From DATJLQ01 sp035509415 (lineage in GTDB: Bacteria; Pseudomonadota; Alphaproteobacteria; JACZXZ01), in NCBI GenBank assembly GCA_035509415.1, contig DATJLQ010000030.1:1-13255 (forward strand): 13,255 bases of DNA, in the 5' to 3' direction. Of this stretch, positions 6,313-12,705 are shown one piece after another. The notes beneath the pieces are model-generated. The model saw only the letters and a list, made by a program, of their open reading frames with translations. It was not told where the DNA came from and did not search any database. The position numbers and the translations under genes are program-made. Within the stretch, counting starts at the first letter, position 1. Each line of letters opens with the position of its first letter.

Positions 6313-6827
6313 GCGGTCTCACGCTCTCCCTGAAGCGCTTGCCCCACGGGGCCGGTCTGCCGCTTCCGGCCTACGCGACACCGGGCAGCGCCGGGCTCGA
6401 TCTCGCGGCCGCCGTCGAGAATAGCGTCACGATCGCGCCGGGCGGCCGCGCCTTGGTGCCGACCGGCTTCTCGATGGCGCTGCCCCAAGGCTACGAGGCG
6501 CAGGTGCGGCCGCGCTCCGGGCTCGCGTTGAAGCAGGGCCTCACGATCCTGAACGCGCCCGGGACGATCGATGCCGATTACCGCGGCGAGGTCGCGGTGC
6601 TGCTGGTGAATCTCGGCCCCGAGCCGGTCGAGATCGCGCGCGGCATGCGCATCGCCCAGCTCGTCGTCGCCCCCGTCTCGCGCGCGGCGCTCGAGGAAGT
6701 CGCGACGTTGCCGGATTCGGCGCGCGGTGCCGGCGGGTTCGGCTCGACCGGCAATGGCGCCCGCCCGGGTGTCGCGCGCGGCATGGAGCTCCCGGACGGG
6801 CTCACGAAAATGGGCGGCGACCGCTGA
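6309..6827 (+). CDS. dut: Deoxyuridine 5'-triphosphate nucleotidohydrolase (dUTPase) with a C-terminal extension
   Basis: The 172-residue protein hydrolyses dUTP to dUMP and pyrophosphate, keeping uracil out of DNA and supplying the dTMP precursor. It should act as a homotrimer. All five dUTPase motifs are visible: SAGLDLAA (27-34), PRSGLA (68-73), NAPGTIDADYRGE (82-94, with the catalytic Asp and base-stacking Tyr), RIAQLVV (114-120) and the flexible C-terminal RGAGGFGSTG (139-148). Family members usually end within a few residues of that last motif; here 24 more residues follow (GNGARPGVARG, then MELPDGLTKMGGDR). The start is GTG at 6309, overlapping the coaBC stop by 4 bases. Starting earlier would read into coaBC. 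The stop shares its A with the next start (TGATG), so coaBC, dut and rrf2 are likely translated in series. Confidence 0.94.
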   Translation: MSGLTLSLKRLPHGAGLPLPAYATPGSAGLDLAAAVENSVTIAPGGRALVPTGFSMALPQGYEAQVRPRSGLALKQGLTILNAPGTIDADYRGEVAVLLVNLGPEPVEIARGMRIAQLVVAPVSRAALEEVATLPDSARGAGGFGSTGNGARPGVARGMELPDGLTKMGGDR

Positions 6828-7282
6828 TGCTGCGTCTCTCGAAAAAGCTCATGTTCGCGATCGAGGCGGTGCTCGACATCGCCTACAATGCCGGCAGCGA
6901 GCCCGTGCAGTCGCGCGAGATCACCAAGCGCCAGGGCATTCCGCGACGCTATCTCGAGCAGGTGCTGCAGCAGCTCGTGCGCGCGGGCATCCTCGCTGGC
7001 GTACGCGGCCCGCGCGGCGGCTACCGTCTCGCGCGCGAGCGGCGGCGCATCTCGGTGGGCGAGATCGTGCGTATCGTGCGCGCGATGGAGAGTGCCGAGG
7101 ACCCGACCGCCGACCCGGCCGGCTCCGAGCTCGGCCACAAGGTGGTGCGGCCCTTGTGGCAGGAGCTCCAGAACGAGGTCATGACGCGACTCGATACGCT
7201 CTCGATCGAGGAGCTGTGCCTCAGGGCGCACCAGGCGAACCTCAAGAGCGAGGCGTTCCAGAAGCTCGACTACGTGATCTAG
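6827..7282 (+). CDS. Rrf2-family transcriptional regulator without iron-sulfur cysteines
   Basis: This is a 151-residue winged-helix DNA-binding protein. The N-terminus MLRLSKKLMFAIEAVLDIAY, the recognition region ITKRQGIPRRYLEQVLQQLV (about 32-51) and the wing GVRGPRGGYRLAR (58-70) are classical Rrf2 features. VGEIVRIVRAMES (77-89) is the expected dimer helix. Where IscR, NsrR and RirA carry three cluster-binding cysteines, this protein has none. Its only Cys is C131, near the C-terminus. It is therefore unlikely to bind [Fe-S] in the usual way and is closer in layout to CymR, the cysteine regulator that partners CysK in Firmicutes. It lies 50 bp before cysK and overlaps dut by one base, so control of cysK is a reasonable guess. 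That role is inferred from position, not shown by sequence. Confidence 0.9.
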   Translation: MLRLSKKLMFAIEAVLDIAYNAGSEPVQSREITKRQGIPRRYLEQVLQQLVRAGILAGVRGPRGGYRLARERRRISVGEIVRIVRAMESAEDPTADPAGSELGHKVVRPLWQELQNEVMTRLDTLSIEELCLRAHQANLKSEAFQKLDYVI

Positions 7283-7332
7283 CGGCCGCGATTCCAGCGC
7301 AGGCGATCGGGCGAATTCGGGAAGGAAGCACC

Positions 7333-8310
7333 ATGCACGATTCGGGCGGCGAGGCCGGCAGCAAGAACGAGTTCCGCGGGCGCATCTACGATTCGGTCCT
7401 CGAGACGATCGGCGCCACGCCGCTCGTGCGCATCCACCGCCTGGCCGAGGAGGCCGGCTGCAAGGCCGAGATTCTGGCCAAGCTCGAATTCTTCAATCCC
7501 CTCGCCTCGGTCAAGGACCGGATCGGCTTCGCCATGATCGAGGCGGCCGAGCGCGCGGGGAAGCTCGGCCCCAAGACCACCCTCGTCGAGCCCACCTCGG
7601 GCAATACCGGGATCGCGCTCGCCTTCGTGTGCGCGGCCAAGGGGCGGCGCCTCATCCTCACCATGCCCGAGAGCATGTCGATCGAGCGGCGCAAGATGCT
7701 CATGCTGCTCGGGGCCGAAATCGAGCTCACGCCCGCGAGTGCGGGCATGCGCGGCTCGATCGCGCGCGCCGAGCAGCTGGTGGCCGAGCTCGGCGACGCG
7801 GTCATGCTGCAGCAGTTCAAGAACAAGGCCAATCCCGAAATCCACCGCCGCACCACGGCCGAGGAAATCTGGCGCGACACCGGCGGGAAGCTCGACGTGC
7901 TGATCTCGGGGGTCGGCACCGGCGGCACCATCACGGGCTGCGCCCATACGCTCAAGCCGCGCCTGCCGCAGCTCCGCATCGTCGCCGTCGAGCCCGAGGA
8001 CAGCCCGGTGCTCTCGGGCGGGCTTCCGGGGCCGCACAAGATCCAGGGCATCGGCGCGGGCTTCGTGCCCGAAATCCTCGACACCAAGATCATCGACGAG
8101 GTGATCCGCATCGGAAACGACACCTCCTTCGCGACCGCGCGCAAAGCGGCGCGCCTCGACGGGATTCCGGTCGGCATTTCCTCAGGCGCGGCACTTGCCG
8201 CCGCCCTCGAGATCGGCACGCGCAAGGAGATGGCGGGAAAGCGCATCGTCGTGATTATCCCCTCCTTTGCCGAGCGCTATCTCTCGACTGCCCTCTTCGA
8301 GGGGCTGTAG
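7333..8310 (+). CDS. cysK: Cysteine synthase A (O-acetylserine sulfhydrylase)
   Basis: The 325-residue PLP enzyme makes L-cysteine from O-acetylserine and sulfide in the cytosol. K61 in NPLASVKDRIG is the PLP lysine, EPTSGNTGIALA (86-97) is the substrate loop, GTGGTITG (195-202) holds the PLP phosphate, and SSGAALAA (283-290) ends the cofactor site. ILTMPESMSIERRKMLMLLGAE and QFKNKANPEIH are also standard for this fold. The protein has an N-terminal tail of about 18 residues (MHDSGGEAGSKNEFRGRIY) that is longer than in E. coli CysK. AAGGA lies 6 bases before the ATG at 7333 and supports that start. The gene follows the Rrf2 regulator by 50 bp and precedes the MoeB/ThiF gene by 6 bp. A cystathionine beta-synthase-like role is less likely, since no regulatory or heme domain is present. 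Confidence 0.94.
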   Translation: MHDSGGEAGSKNEFRGRIYDSVLETIGATPLVRIHRLAEEAGCKAEILAKLEFFNPLASVKDRIGFAMIEAAERAGKLGPKTTLVEPTSGNTGIALAFVCAAKGRRLILTMPESMSIERRKMLMLLGAEIELTPASAGMRGSIARAEQLVAELGDAVMLQQFKNKANPEIHRRTTAEEIWRDTGGKLDVLISGVGTGGTITGCAHTLKPRLPQLRIVAVEPEDSPVLSGGLPGPHKIQGIGAGFVPEILDTKIIDEVIRIGNDTSFATARKAARLDGIPVGISSGAALAAALEIGTRKEMAGKRIVVIIPSFAERYLSTALFEGL

Positions 8311-8316
8311 CGCGCG

Positions 8317-9111
8317 ATGCCGATCACGGACCAGGAGCTCCTGCGTTACGCGCGCCACGTGGTGCTCGACGAGGTGGGCGAGGAGGGGCAGGAAAAGCTC
8401 CTCGGGTCCAAGGTGCTCGTGGTCGGGGCCGGCGGGCTCGGCTCGCCCGCGTTGCTCTATCTGGCGGCCGCCGGCGTCGGCACCCTCGGCATCGTCGACG
8501 ACGACGGGGTCGATCTCTCGAACCTCCAACGCCAGATCGTGCACGCGACGGACCGCGTGGGCATGGCCAAGGTCGAGAGCGCCAAGATTTCGCTCGAAGC
8601 GGTCAATCCCGAGGTGCGCGTCGTGGCGCACCGGACGCGCCTCGATGCGTCCAATGTCGCGTCCCTCATCCGCGGCTACGATCTCGTGCTCGACGGCAGC
8701 GACAATTTCAAGACGCGTTATCTCTTGAACGACGCCTGCTATTTCGCGCGGCGTCCGCTGGTCTCGGCGGCGCTATTGCGCTTCGACGGCCAGGTCTCGA
8801 CCTTCAAACCCTATCTCGAGGGCGAGCATCCCTGCTACCGCTGCCTGTTCGCCGAGGCGCCGCCCGCGGACCTCGTCCCGCGTTGCGAGGAGGCGGGCAT
8901 TTTCGGCGCGGTCGCGGGGGTGGTGGGCTCGCTCCAGGCGGTCGAAGCGCTCAAGGAGCTGCTCGGCCTGGGTGACAGTCTCTCGGGCTCGCTTTTGATC
9001 TATGACGGGCTCGGGGCGAATTTCCGCAAGATCAAAATCCCGCGCGATCCCGACTGTGCGCTGTGCGGCGCACGCGCGACCATTCGCGACCTCGAGCCCC
9101 ACGCGGCGTGA
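8317..9111 (+). CDS. moeB: MoeB/ThiF/HesA-type E1-like adenylyltransferase
   Basis: The 264-residue protein is expected to adenylate the C-terminal glycine of a ubiquitin-like sulfur carrier such as MoaD or ThiS. VVGAGGLGSPALLYLAAAG (36-54) is the nucleotide loop, DLSNLQRQ (66-73) carries the conserved Asn-Arg-Gln, and LVLDGSDNFKTRYLLND (123-139) is the acidic metal-binding stretch. Zinc-binding cysteine pairs are C173/C176 (CYRC) and C247/C250 (CALC). C190 in RCEEAGIFG is at the usual place of the ThiF/MoeB reactive cysteine. There is no rhodanese domain, so it is the short bacterial type. No sulfur carrier gene is in the window. Its placement 6 bp after cysK leaves open a cysteine- or thiamine-related role rather than molybdopterin. 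The family call is secure; the choice of moeB over thiF/hesA is not. Confidence 0.85.
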   Translation: MPITDQELLRYARHVVLDEVGEEGQEKLLGSKVLVVGAGGLGSPALLYLAAAGVGTLGIVDDDGVDLSNLQRQIVHATDRVGMAKVESAKISLEAVNPEVRVVAHRTRLDASNVASLIRGYDLVLDGSDNFKTRYLLNDACYFARRPLVSAALLRFDGQVSTFKPYLEGEHPCYRCLFAEAPPADLVPRCEEAGIFGAVAGVVGSLQAVEALKELLGLGDSLSGSLLIYDGLGANFRKIKIPRDPDCALCGARATIRDLEPHAA

Positions 9112-9124
9112 GCGGGCGGAGAAC

Positions 9125-9129
9125 GGAGG
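9125..9129 (+). promoter_or_regulatory. Ribosome-binding site fixing the start of the PhyH-like gene
   Basis: GGAGG lies 5 bases before the ATG at 9135. An in-frame ATG at 9063 would lie inside the preceding adenylyltransferase gene and add an arginine-rich, non-conserved stretch, so the later start is preferred. Confidence 0.7.
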
Positions 9130-9134
9130 CCGCG

Positions 9135-9983
9135 ATGGGGGTCGCGACGTTCGAGGCCGAGGCCGGGCGCTTCAGACGCGAAGGCTGGGTGCGTTTCCCG
9201 GGGTTCCTCGCGTTGGCAGAGCGCGCCGCACTCGCCCCACTTTGCGAGCGCATTCTGGACCAATGGCTCGCGCGCCGCGCCGCCCGAAGCGATTCCACGC
9301 GCCAAACCAATTTGGCCTATCTCACCGATCCGCGCTACTTCGCGGGCCGGCCCGACGACCTCGTGCGCCTGCTCGAATTCGTCGCCGACCCGCGCATCCT
9401 CGCAATTCTCGGCGCCGTGGGCGGTGCCGTGCCCGTCTTCCACAACACGCAGCTGTTCCACAATCCGCCCGAGCCCGATTGGGCCGGGCCGTGGCATCGC
9501 GACACCCAGTTCCTCGCGCGCGATCCGGCGCTCGAGCGGGAACGCATGGCACGCTTCACGAGCGTCCATTTCCGCGTCGCCTTCGAGGACGACGCGCGGC
9601 TCCAATATGTGCCGGGCTCGGAGCGACGCTGGGACACCGCCGAAGAGGAGTCGATCCGGCGCGGCGGCAACCCCGAGGCGGCGGCGAGCGATGACATGCC
9701 GAAAGCCGCGACCCTCGCGATGAAGGCGGGCGACGCGCTGCTGTTTCACGCCTGGGGCATCCATCGCGGCCGGCGCTACGGCGCAGCGCCCAAACGCCGC
9801 ACGCTCGACATCATTTACATGTGGGGTGCCGAGAACGACTGGGCACCCGCGCATGCGACCTGCTTCGCGGACGAAGCGGCGCGCACGGCGATCCTCGCGC
9901 GACTTTCGCCCCACGCGCGCGCATTCTTCGAGCGCTTCGTCGCGGTCCATCGGCCTTATTGGAAGAGAAGCCGCGCGCCCTGA
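9135..9983 (+). CDS. Phytanoyl-CoA dioxygenase (PhyH) family Fe(II)/2-oxoglutarate oxygenase
   Basis: This 282-residue protein belongs to a non-heme iron oxygenase family that hydroxylates a substrate at the expense of 2-oxoglutarate and O2. The iron triad is visible: H121 and D123 in WHRDTQF and the distal H210 in AWGIHRGRRYG. An arginine in KRRTLD (about 221-222) is placed to bind 2-oxoglutarate. FHNTQLFHNPPE precedes the HxD motif, and LQYVPGSERRW and KAGDALLFHAWG are standard parts of the double-stranded beta-helix. The substrate cannot be told; the family covers fatty acyl-CoAs, ectoine, halogenations and many secondary metabolites. It is the last gene of the plus-strand run, 23 bp after the adenylyltransferase. 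It faces the dehydrogenase gene tail to tail with only 17 bp between stops, so there is no room for a terminator hairpin outside coding sequence. Confidence 0.87.
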   Translation: MGVATFEAEAGRFRREGWVRFPGFLALAERAALAPLCERILDQWLARRAARSDSTRQTNLAYLTDPRYFAGRPDDLVRLLEFVADPRILAILGAVGGAVPVFHNTQLFHNPPEPDWAGPWHRDTQFLARDPALERERMARFTSVHFRVAFEDDARLQYVPGSERRWDTAEEESIRRGGNPEAAASDDMPKAATLAMKAGDALLFHAWGIHRGRRYGAAPKRRTLDIIYMWGAENDWAPAHATCFADEAARTAILARLSPHARAFFERFVAVHRPYWKRSRAP

Positions 9984-10000
9984 TCGCCGCGCAGCAGCAC

Positions 10001-10987
10001 TCAAAACATCGTCTCGAGCACCCGGTCGGGCGGCGCGTGGCCGTCGACGAAGGTCTTGATGTTGATGATGACCTTCTCGCCCATGTCGATGCGCCCCTCG
10101 ATCGTGGCCGAGCCCATATGCGGCAAGAGGACGACGTTGGGCAAGGCGACCAGCTTCGGATTGATCGCCGGCTCGCGCTCGAACACGTCGAGCCCCGCGC
10201 CCGCGATCTCGCCCGCGGCCAGGAGCCGCGCGAGCGCGTTCTCGTCGATCACCTCGCCTCTCGAGGTGTTGACGATATAGGCGTGGGGCTTCAGGAGCTT
10301 CAAGCGCCGCGCCGAGAGGAGATGGTAGGTCGCGGGCGTGTGCGGGCAATTGACCGAGACGATGTCGACATGCGCCAGCATCTGGTCGAGGCTTTCCCAA
10401 TAGGTCGCCTCGACCTCCGCCTCGAGCTGGGGATGGGCGCGCTTCCTATTGTGGTAATGGACCGAGAGGCCGAAGCCGCGCGCGCGCCGCGCCACCGCCG
10501 AGCCGATGCGCCCCATGCCGACGATGCCGAGACGCTTTCCCCAGATGCGGTGGCCGAGCATGGTGGTCGGCCCCCAGCCTTGCCAGGTGCCCGAGCGCAA
10601 GAGGCGCTCGCCCTCGGTCAAGCGGCGCGGCACGGCGAGGATGAGCGCCATGGTCATGTCGGCCGTATCCTCGGTGAGCACACCCGGCGTGTTGGTGACC
10701 GTGATGCCGCGTTGGCGCGCCGCCGCGAGGTCGATATGGTCGACTCCGGTGCCGAAGGAGGCGATCAATTTGAGCTGCGGCCCGGCATGGGCGAGGACCG
10801 CCTTCCCGAGCTGGTCGGTGACCGTGGGCACCAGCACGTCGGCGGCTTTCGCCGCCTCGGTGAGCTCGGCCTGGCTCATGGGCCGGTCGTCGCGGTTGAG
10901 GCGCGCCTCGAACAGCTCCATCATGCGCGTCTCGATCGCGTCGGGCAGCTTGCGCGTGACGATGACGACCGGCTTGCGCTTGGCCAT
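10001..10987 (-). CDS. D-2-hydroxyacid dehydrogenase, likely glyoxylate reductase / D-glycerate dehydrogenase
   Basis: The 328-residue NAD(P)-dependent enzyme reversibly reduces 2-oxoacids such as glyoxylate or hydroxypyruvate. SFGTGVDHIDL (78-88) is the substrate-side loop, and LGIVGMGRIGSAVARRARG (153-171) the dinucleotide fold. The catalytic set is R243 (NTSRGEVIDE), the glutamate of DVFEREP (268-274) and H290 (LLPHMGSAT). After the second beta strand the sequence reads HYHNRKR, with Asn-Arg rather than an acidic residue, which favours NADPH; this is inference. NTPGVLTEDTADMTMALIL is typical of the glyoxylate/hydroxypyruvate reductase subgroup. GGGGAG lies 5 bases before the ATG at 10987 and fixes the start. 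The frame stays open upstream but is not conserved-looking. It is divergent from the SH3 gene. Substrate choice within the family is uncertain. Confidence 0.92.
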   Translation of the reverse strand: MAKRKPVVIVTRKLPDAIETRMMELFEARLNRDDRPMSQAELTEAAKAADVLVPTVTDQLGKAVLAHAGPQLKLIASFGTGVDHIDLAAARQRGITVTNTPGVLTEDTADMTMALILAVPRRLTEGERLLRSGTWQGWGPTTMLGHRIWGKRLGIVGMGRIGSAVARRARGFGLSVHYHNRKRAHPQLEAEVEATYWESLDQMLAHVDIVSVNCPHTPATYHLLSARRLKLLKPHAYIVNTSRGEVIDENALARLLAAGEIAGAGLDVFEREPAINPKLVALPNVVLLPHMGSATIEGRIDMGEKVIINIKTFVDGHAPPDRVLETMF

Positions 10988-11030
10988 TCGAACTCCCCGG
11001 AACTGCCGCGGGCGGGCCCATGCGGCGCGT

Positions 11031-11063
11031 GGCCCGGATGGGGCCCGGACGCGGCCCGAAGGG
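11031..11063. repeat. Three 11-bp tandem units in the dehydrogenase leader
   Basis: The units are GGCCCGGATGG, GGCCCGGACGC and GGCCCGAAGGG, back to back at an exact 11-bp period. The first eight bases are identical in two units and differ by one in the third. The block lies 44-76 bp upstream of the dehydrogenase start, inside the leader if the candidate promoter at 11126-11154 is used. The period is one DNA helical turn. Confidence 0.6.
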
Positions 11064-11125
11064 CGGAAACCCTCGCGGAATCGGCCGTGCGGCGCGGATC
11101 GGGCAATGCGGCGGGCGGCCGGCTT

Positions 11126-11154
11126 GCCATAGCAATCCCGCGCCCCCTTGTCCA
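11126..11154 (-). promoter_or_regulatory. Candidate promoter for the D-2-hydroxyacid dehydrogenase
   Basis: On the minus strand TGGACA (11149-11154, 5 of 6 to TTGACA) is followed after 17 bases by TATGGC (11126-11131), or after 16 by CTATGG. It would leave an untranslated leader of roughly 130 bases. The region is the least GC-rich spot in the gap. Confidence 0.4.
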
Positions 11155-11213
11155 GCCATGGTTGCGCGGCATCGTGAGCGCCCGAGTCGCGCGCAAGCGA
11201 TGCCCCGTCTCCC

Positions 11214-11242
11214 TTGACCGGGCGGCGCGGGCGGCGTTTAAG
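11214..11242 (+). promoter_or_regulatory. Candidate promoter for the SH3-domain gene
   Basis: TTGACC (11214-11219, 5 of 6 to consensus) is followed after exactly 17 bases by TTTAAG (11237-11242). The start point would be near 11249, about 53 bases before the ATG at 11302. Confidence 0.5.
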
Positions 11243-11301
11243 GAAAAGGCGCGTCGCGGCGGCGGGCCCAACACCCCGCTCGGCGCGCGATCGAGACCGG
11301 G

Positions 11302-11913
11302 ATGTCGAACCGAGCGCAGCGCCGCCCATCGATCTTCTACCGAGGCCCGGCCCGGCCCGCGCCGCGACGCGGGCGCCGGGCGCTCGTGGGGCTGACCGTC
11401 TTTGCGCTCCTGTTCGGGCTCGTGATCGCGTCGGTCGGCCACGCCGCCTTCTTCGAGGAGCTCTGGCAGCACCAGATCGAGGCGATCCGCGCCGCCGACG
11501 CGCCGCTGCCGGTGCCGCGTTTCGTCTCCTTGCGCGCCGACAAGGTCTATGTGCGCGCCGGTCCCGGCGTGCGTTATCCGATCGAATGGGTGTTCGAGCG
11601 CAAAGGCATGCCGGTCGAGGTGGTGGCGGAGTTCGACAATTTCCGCAAGGTGCGCGACATCGAGGGCACCGAGGGCTGGGTGCACATGAACCTTCTTTCG
11701 GGCCGGCGCGACATCATCGTGACGGGTGCCGTGCGCACGTTGCGGCGCGAGCCGCGCACCGACGCGCCCGCGGTCGCGCGCGCCGAGCCCGACGTGATTG
11801 GCCAGCTCCTCGAATGCAATCCCGATTGGTGCCGCATCGACATCGAGGGCTTCCGCGGCTGGCTCAAGCGCTCGGAATTCTGGGGCCTGCTGCCGAACGA
11901 GAAAATCGAGTAG
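11302..11913 (+). CDS. Exported bacterial SH3-domain protein
   Basis: This is a 203-residue protein with a basic N-terminus (RRGRR near 22-26), a hydrophobic segment (about 27-45) and a signal-peptidase-like site SVGHA|A near residue 48. It is predicted to be periplasmic, or anchored if uncleaved. The mature part carries two SH3-like repeats: the first about 73-130, with VYVRAGPGVRYPIEWVFERKGMPVEVV, FDNFRKVRD and EGWVHMNLLSG; the second about 137-197, with GAVRTLRREPRTDAPAVARAEP and CNPDWCRIDIEGFRGWLKR. This resembles the SH3_4-type domain common in alphaproteobacteria, thought to bind cell-wall or protein ligands, but the exact role is unknown. C160 and C165 (CNPDWC) could form a disulfide in the periplasm. 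The ribosome-binding site is weak; the ATG at 11302 is the only start preceding the export signal. It is followed by a REP-like pair and a convergent gene. Confidence 0.87.
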   Translation: MSNRAQRRPSIFYRGPARPAPRRGRRALVGLTVFALLFGLVIASVGHAAFFEELWQHQIEAIRAADAPLPVPRFVSLRADKVYVRAGPGVRYPIEWVFERKGMPVEVVAEFDNFRKVRDIEGTEGWVHMNLLSGRRDIIVTGAVRTLRREPRTDAPAVARAEPDVIGQLLECNPDWCRIDIEGFRGWLKRSEFWGLLPNEKIE

Positions 11914-11961
11914 CGGCCGCGCCTGGATTTGGTGGCGTTATTCTTCCGTCGCGCGCAATCC

Positions 11962-11991
11962 TCATGCGCGGGCTTGGCCGGCGTATCCACG
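11962..11991 (-). repeat. REP-like element C
   Basis: The element begins TCATG and ends TATCCACG, with core CGCGGGCTTGGCCGGCG. It aligns with the reverse complement of element B at 321-351 (TCATGGC-CGGACTTGG-TCCGGCC-ATCCACG) with only a few differences. Translated on the plus strand it gives LMRGLGRRIHA, a decayed form of the VMAGLGPAIHA peptide of element B. It lies 48 bp after the stop of the SH3 gene. Confidence 0.55.
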
Positions 11992-12014
11992 CCTCGCCTT
12001 GCGGCGATCGAATT

Positions 12015-12058
12015 CGTGGATGCCTGGGTCAAGGCCTTCGGTCGGCCCGGGCATGACG
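12015..12058 (+). repeat. REP-like element D
   Basis: The edges CGTGGATG and CATGACG are shared with element B. TGCCTGGG (12021-12028) pairs with CCCGGGCA (12046-12053) through one G-T wobble, with a loop that holds GGTCAAGGCC. On the minus strand it reads VMPGPTEGLDPGIHEF, matching the VMPGLDPGIHEF-like peptide of alphaproteobacterial repeats. It is inverted relative to element C, and ATCCACG (11985-11991) pairs with its CGTGGAT (12015-12021) across a 23-bp gap. Confidence 0.6.
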
Positions 12059-12103
12059 GTTCGGGGAATCGGAGACCGAGCTCGACTCCGCACGCGTTGC
12101 GCG

Positions 12104-12691
12104 TCAGTCGAAATCCTCGGCGAGGGCTTGGCGCACCGCTTCGGGCACCACCGCCATGTGGCCGTAATTCGCATGCGAGAGGCCGAGAATTACTTGCGTC
12201 CCCGGCGACTTGAATTTCGCGATCTGGGCGCGCGTGAACGGAAAATGCACGAACTGGACCGAGGACGCCTTGCCTTCCTCGGTGGTGCGATCCTGGTCCG
12301 CCTCGGGACGCGCCTTGACCGTCTCGCCCGCGAAGGAGAGGAACGCGGTCTCCTCGATCGCACCCAAGCGCGCCAAGACCTGCTGGCGCATTTTCGGGTC
12401 GTCGATCTCGATCATGAAGGTCGCGACCAGCTCGTCGCCCTTGGGCACCAAGGGGTCGTAGGCCGCGATCTCGCCCGGCACCTGCTCGGGCCCGCCCTTC
12501 TCGATATAGACCATCTCCTGCACCTGGTGGCGCATGGTCTCGTAGCATTCGAAATAGAAGGTGACGAAGGGCCCGACCTCGACGCGCCGCGCGCGCTTCA
12601 AGGCCGAGAGGCGCGTGCGCTCGGAAGAGCGTAGCTTGAGATAATCCGCGAGCGGGAGAATATCGGCGGGATCGATATTATGCTTGGGCAT
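12104..12691 (-). CDS. DUF3501 family protein
   Basis: This 195-residue soluble protein matches what I know of the DUF3501 family, whose function is not established. Visible blocks are IDPADILPLADYLKLRSSERTRLSALKRARRV at the start, VGPFVTFYFECYETMRHQVQEMVYIEKGG (about 39-67), GDELVATFMIEIDDPKMRQQVLARLGAIE (about 85-113), VQFVHFPFT and a C-terminal LGLSHANYGHMAVVPEAVRQALAEDFD. No signal peptide, membrane segment or cofactor motif is evident. The few histidines (HQVQ, HFPF, HANYGH) could bind metal, but this is speculation. A GGGGA stretch 6 bases before the ATG supports the start. It follows the GlpC/HdrD-like iron-sulfur gene by 14 bp. In proteobacteria the two commonly occur together, often with a rubrerythrin, which suggests a shared role in oxidative or iron-sulfur redox chemistry. 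Confidence 0.87.
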   Translation of the reverse strand: MPKHNIDPADILPLADYLKLRSSERTRLSALKRARRVEVGPFVTFYFECYETMRHQVQEMVYIEKGGPEQVPGEIAAYDPLVPKGDELVATFMIEIDDPKMRQQVLARLGAIEETAFLSFAGETVKARPEADQDRTTEEGKASSVQFVHFPFTRAQIAKFKSPGTQVILGLSHANYGHMAVVPEAVRQALAEDFD

Positions 12692-12705
12692 GGTTAATCC
12701 CCGGC

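Larger units (their letters stand above)
10988..11301. other. 314-bp divergent intergenic region between the dehydrogenase and SH3-domain genes
   Basis: I see no gene here. The region holds a promoter candidate for each flanking gene, the dehydrogenase Shine-Dalgarno (10993-10998 on the minus strand) and a three-unit 11-bp tandem repeat at 11031-11063. These are listed separately. Open frames across it are GC-driven and lack start signals or recognisable residues. Confidence 0.7.

Noticed and set aside
7312..7319. CGAATTCG palindrome before cysK as an operator for the Rrf2 regulator
   Set aside because: It is only 8 bp, has no second copy before coaBC or rrf2, and does not resemble the longer Rrf2 dyads.
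9821..11395. 524-codon plus-strand frame across the dehydrogenase
   Set aside because: It is antisense to a gene with intact catalytic residues and runs through the intergenic region without family features.
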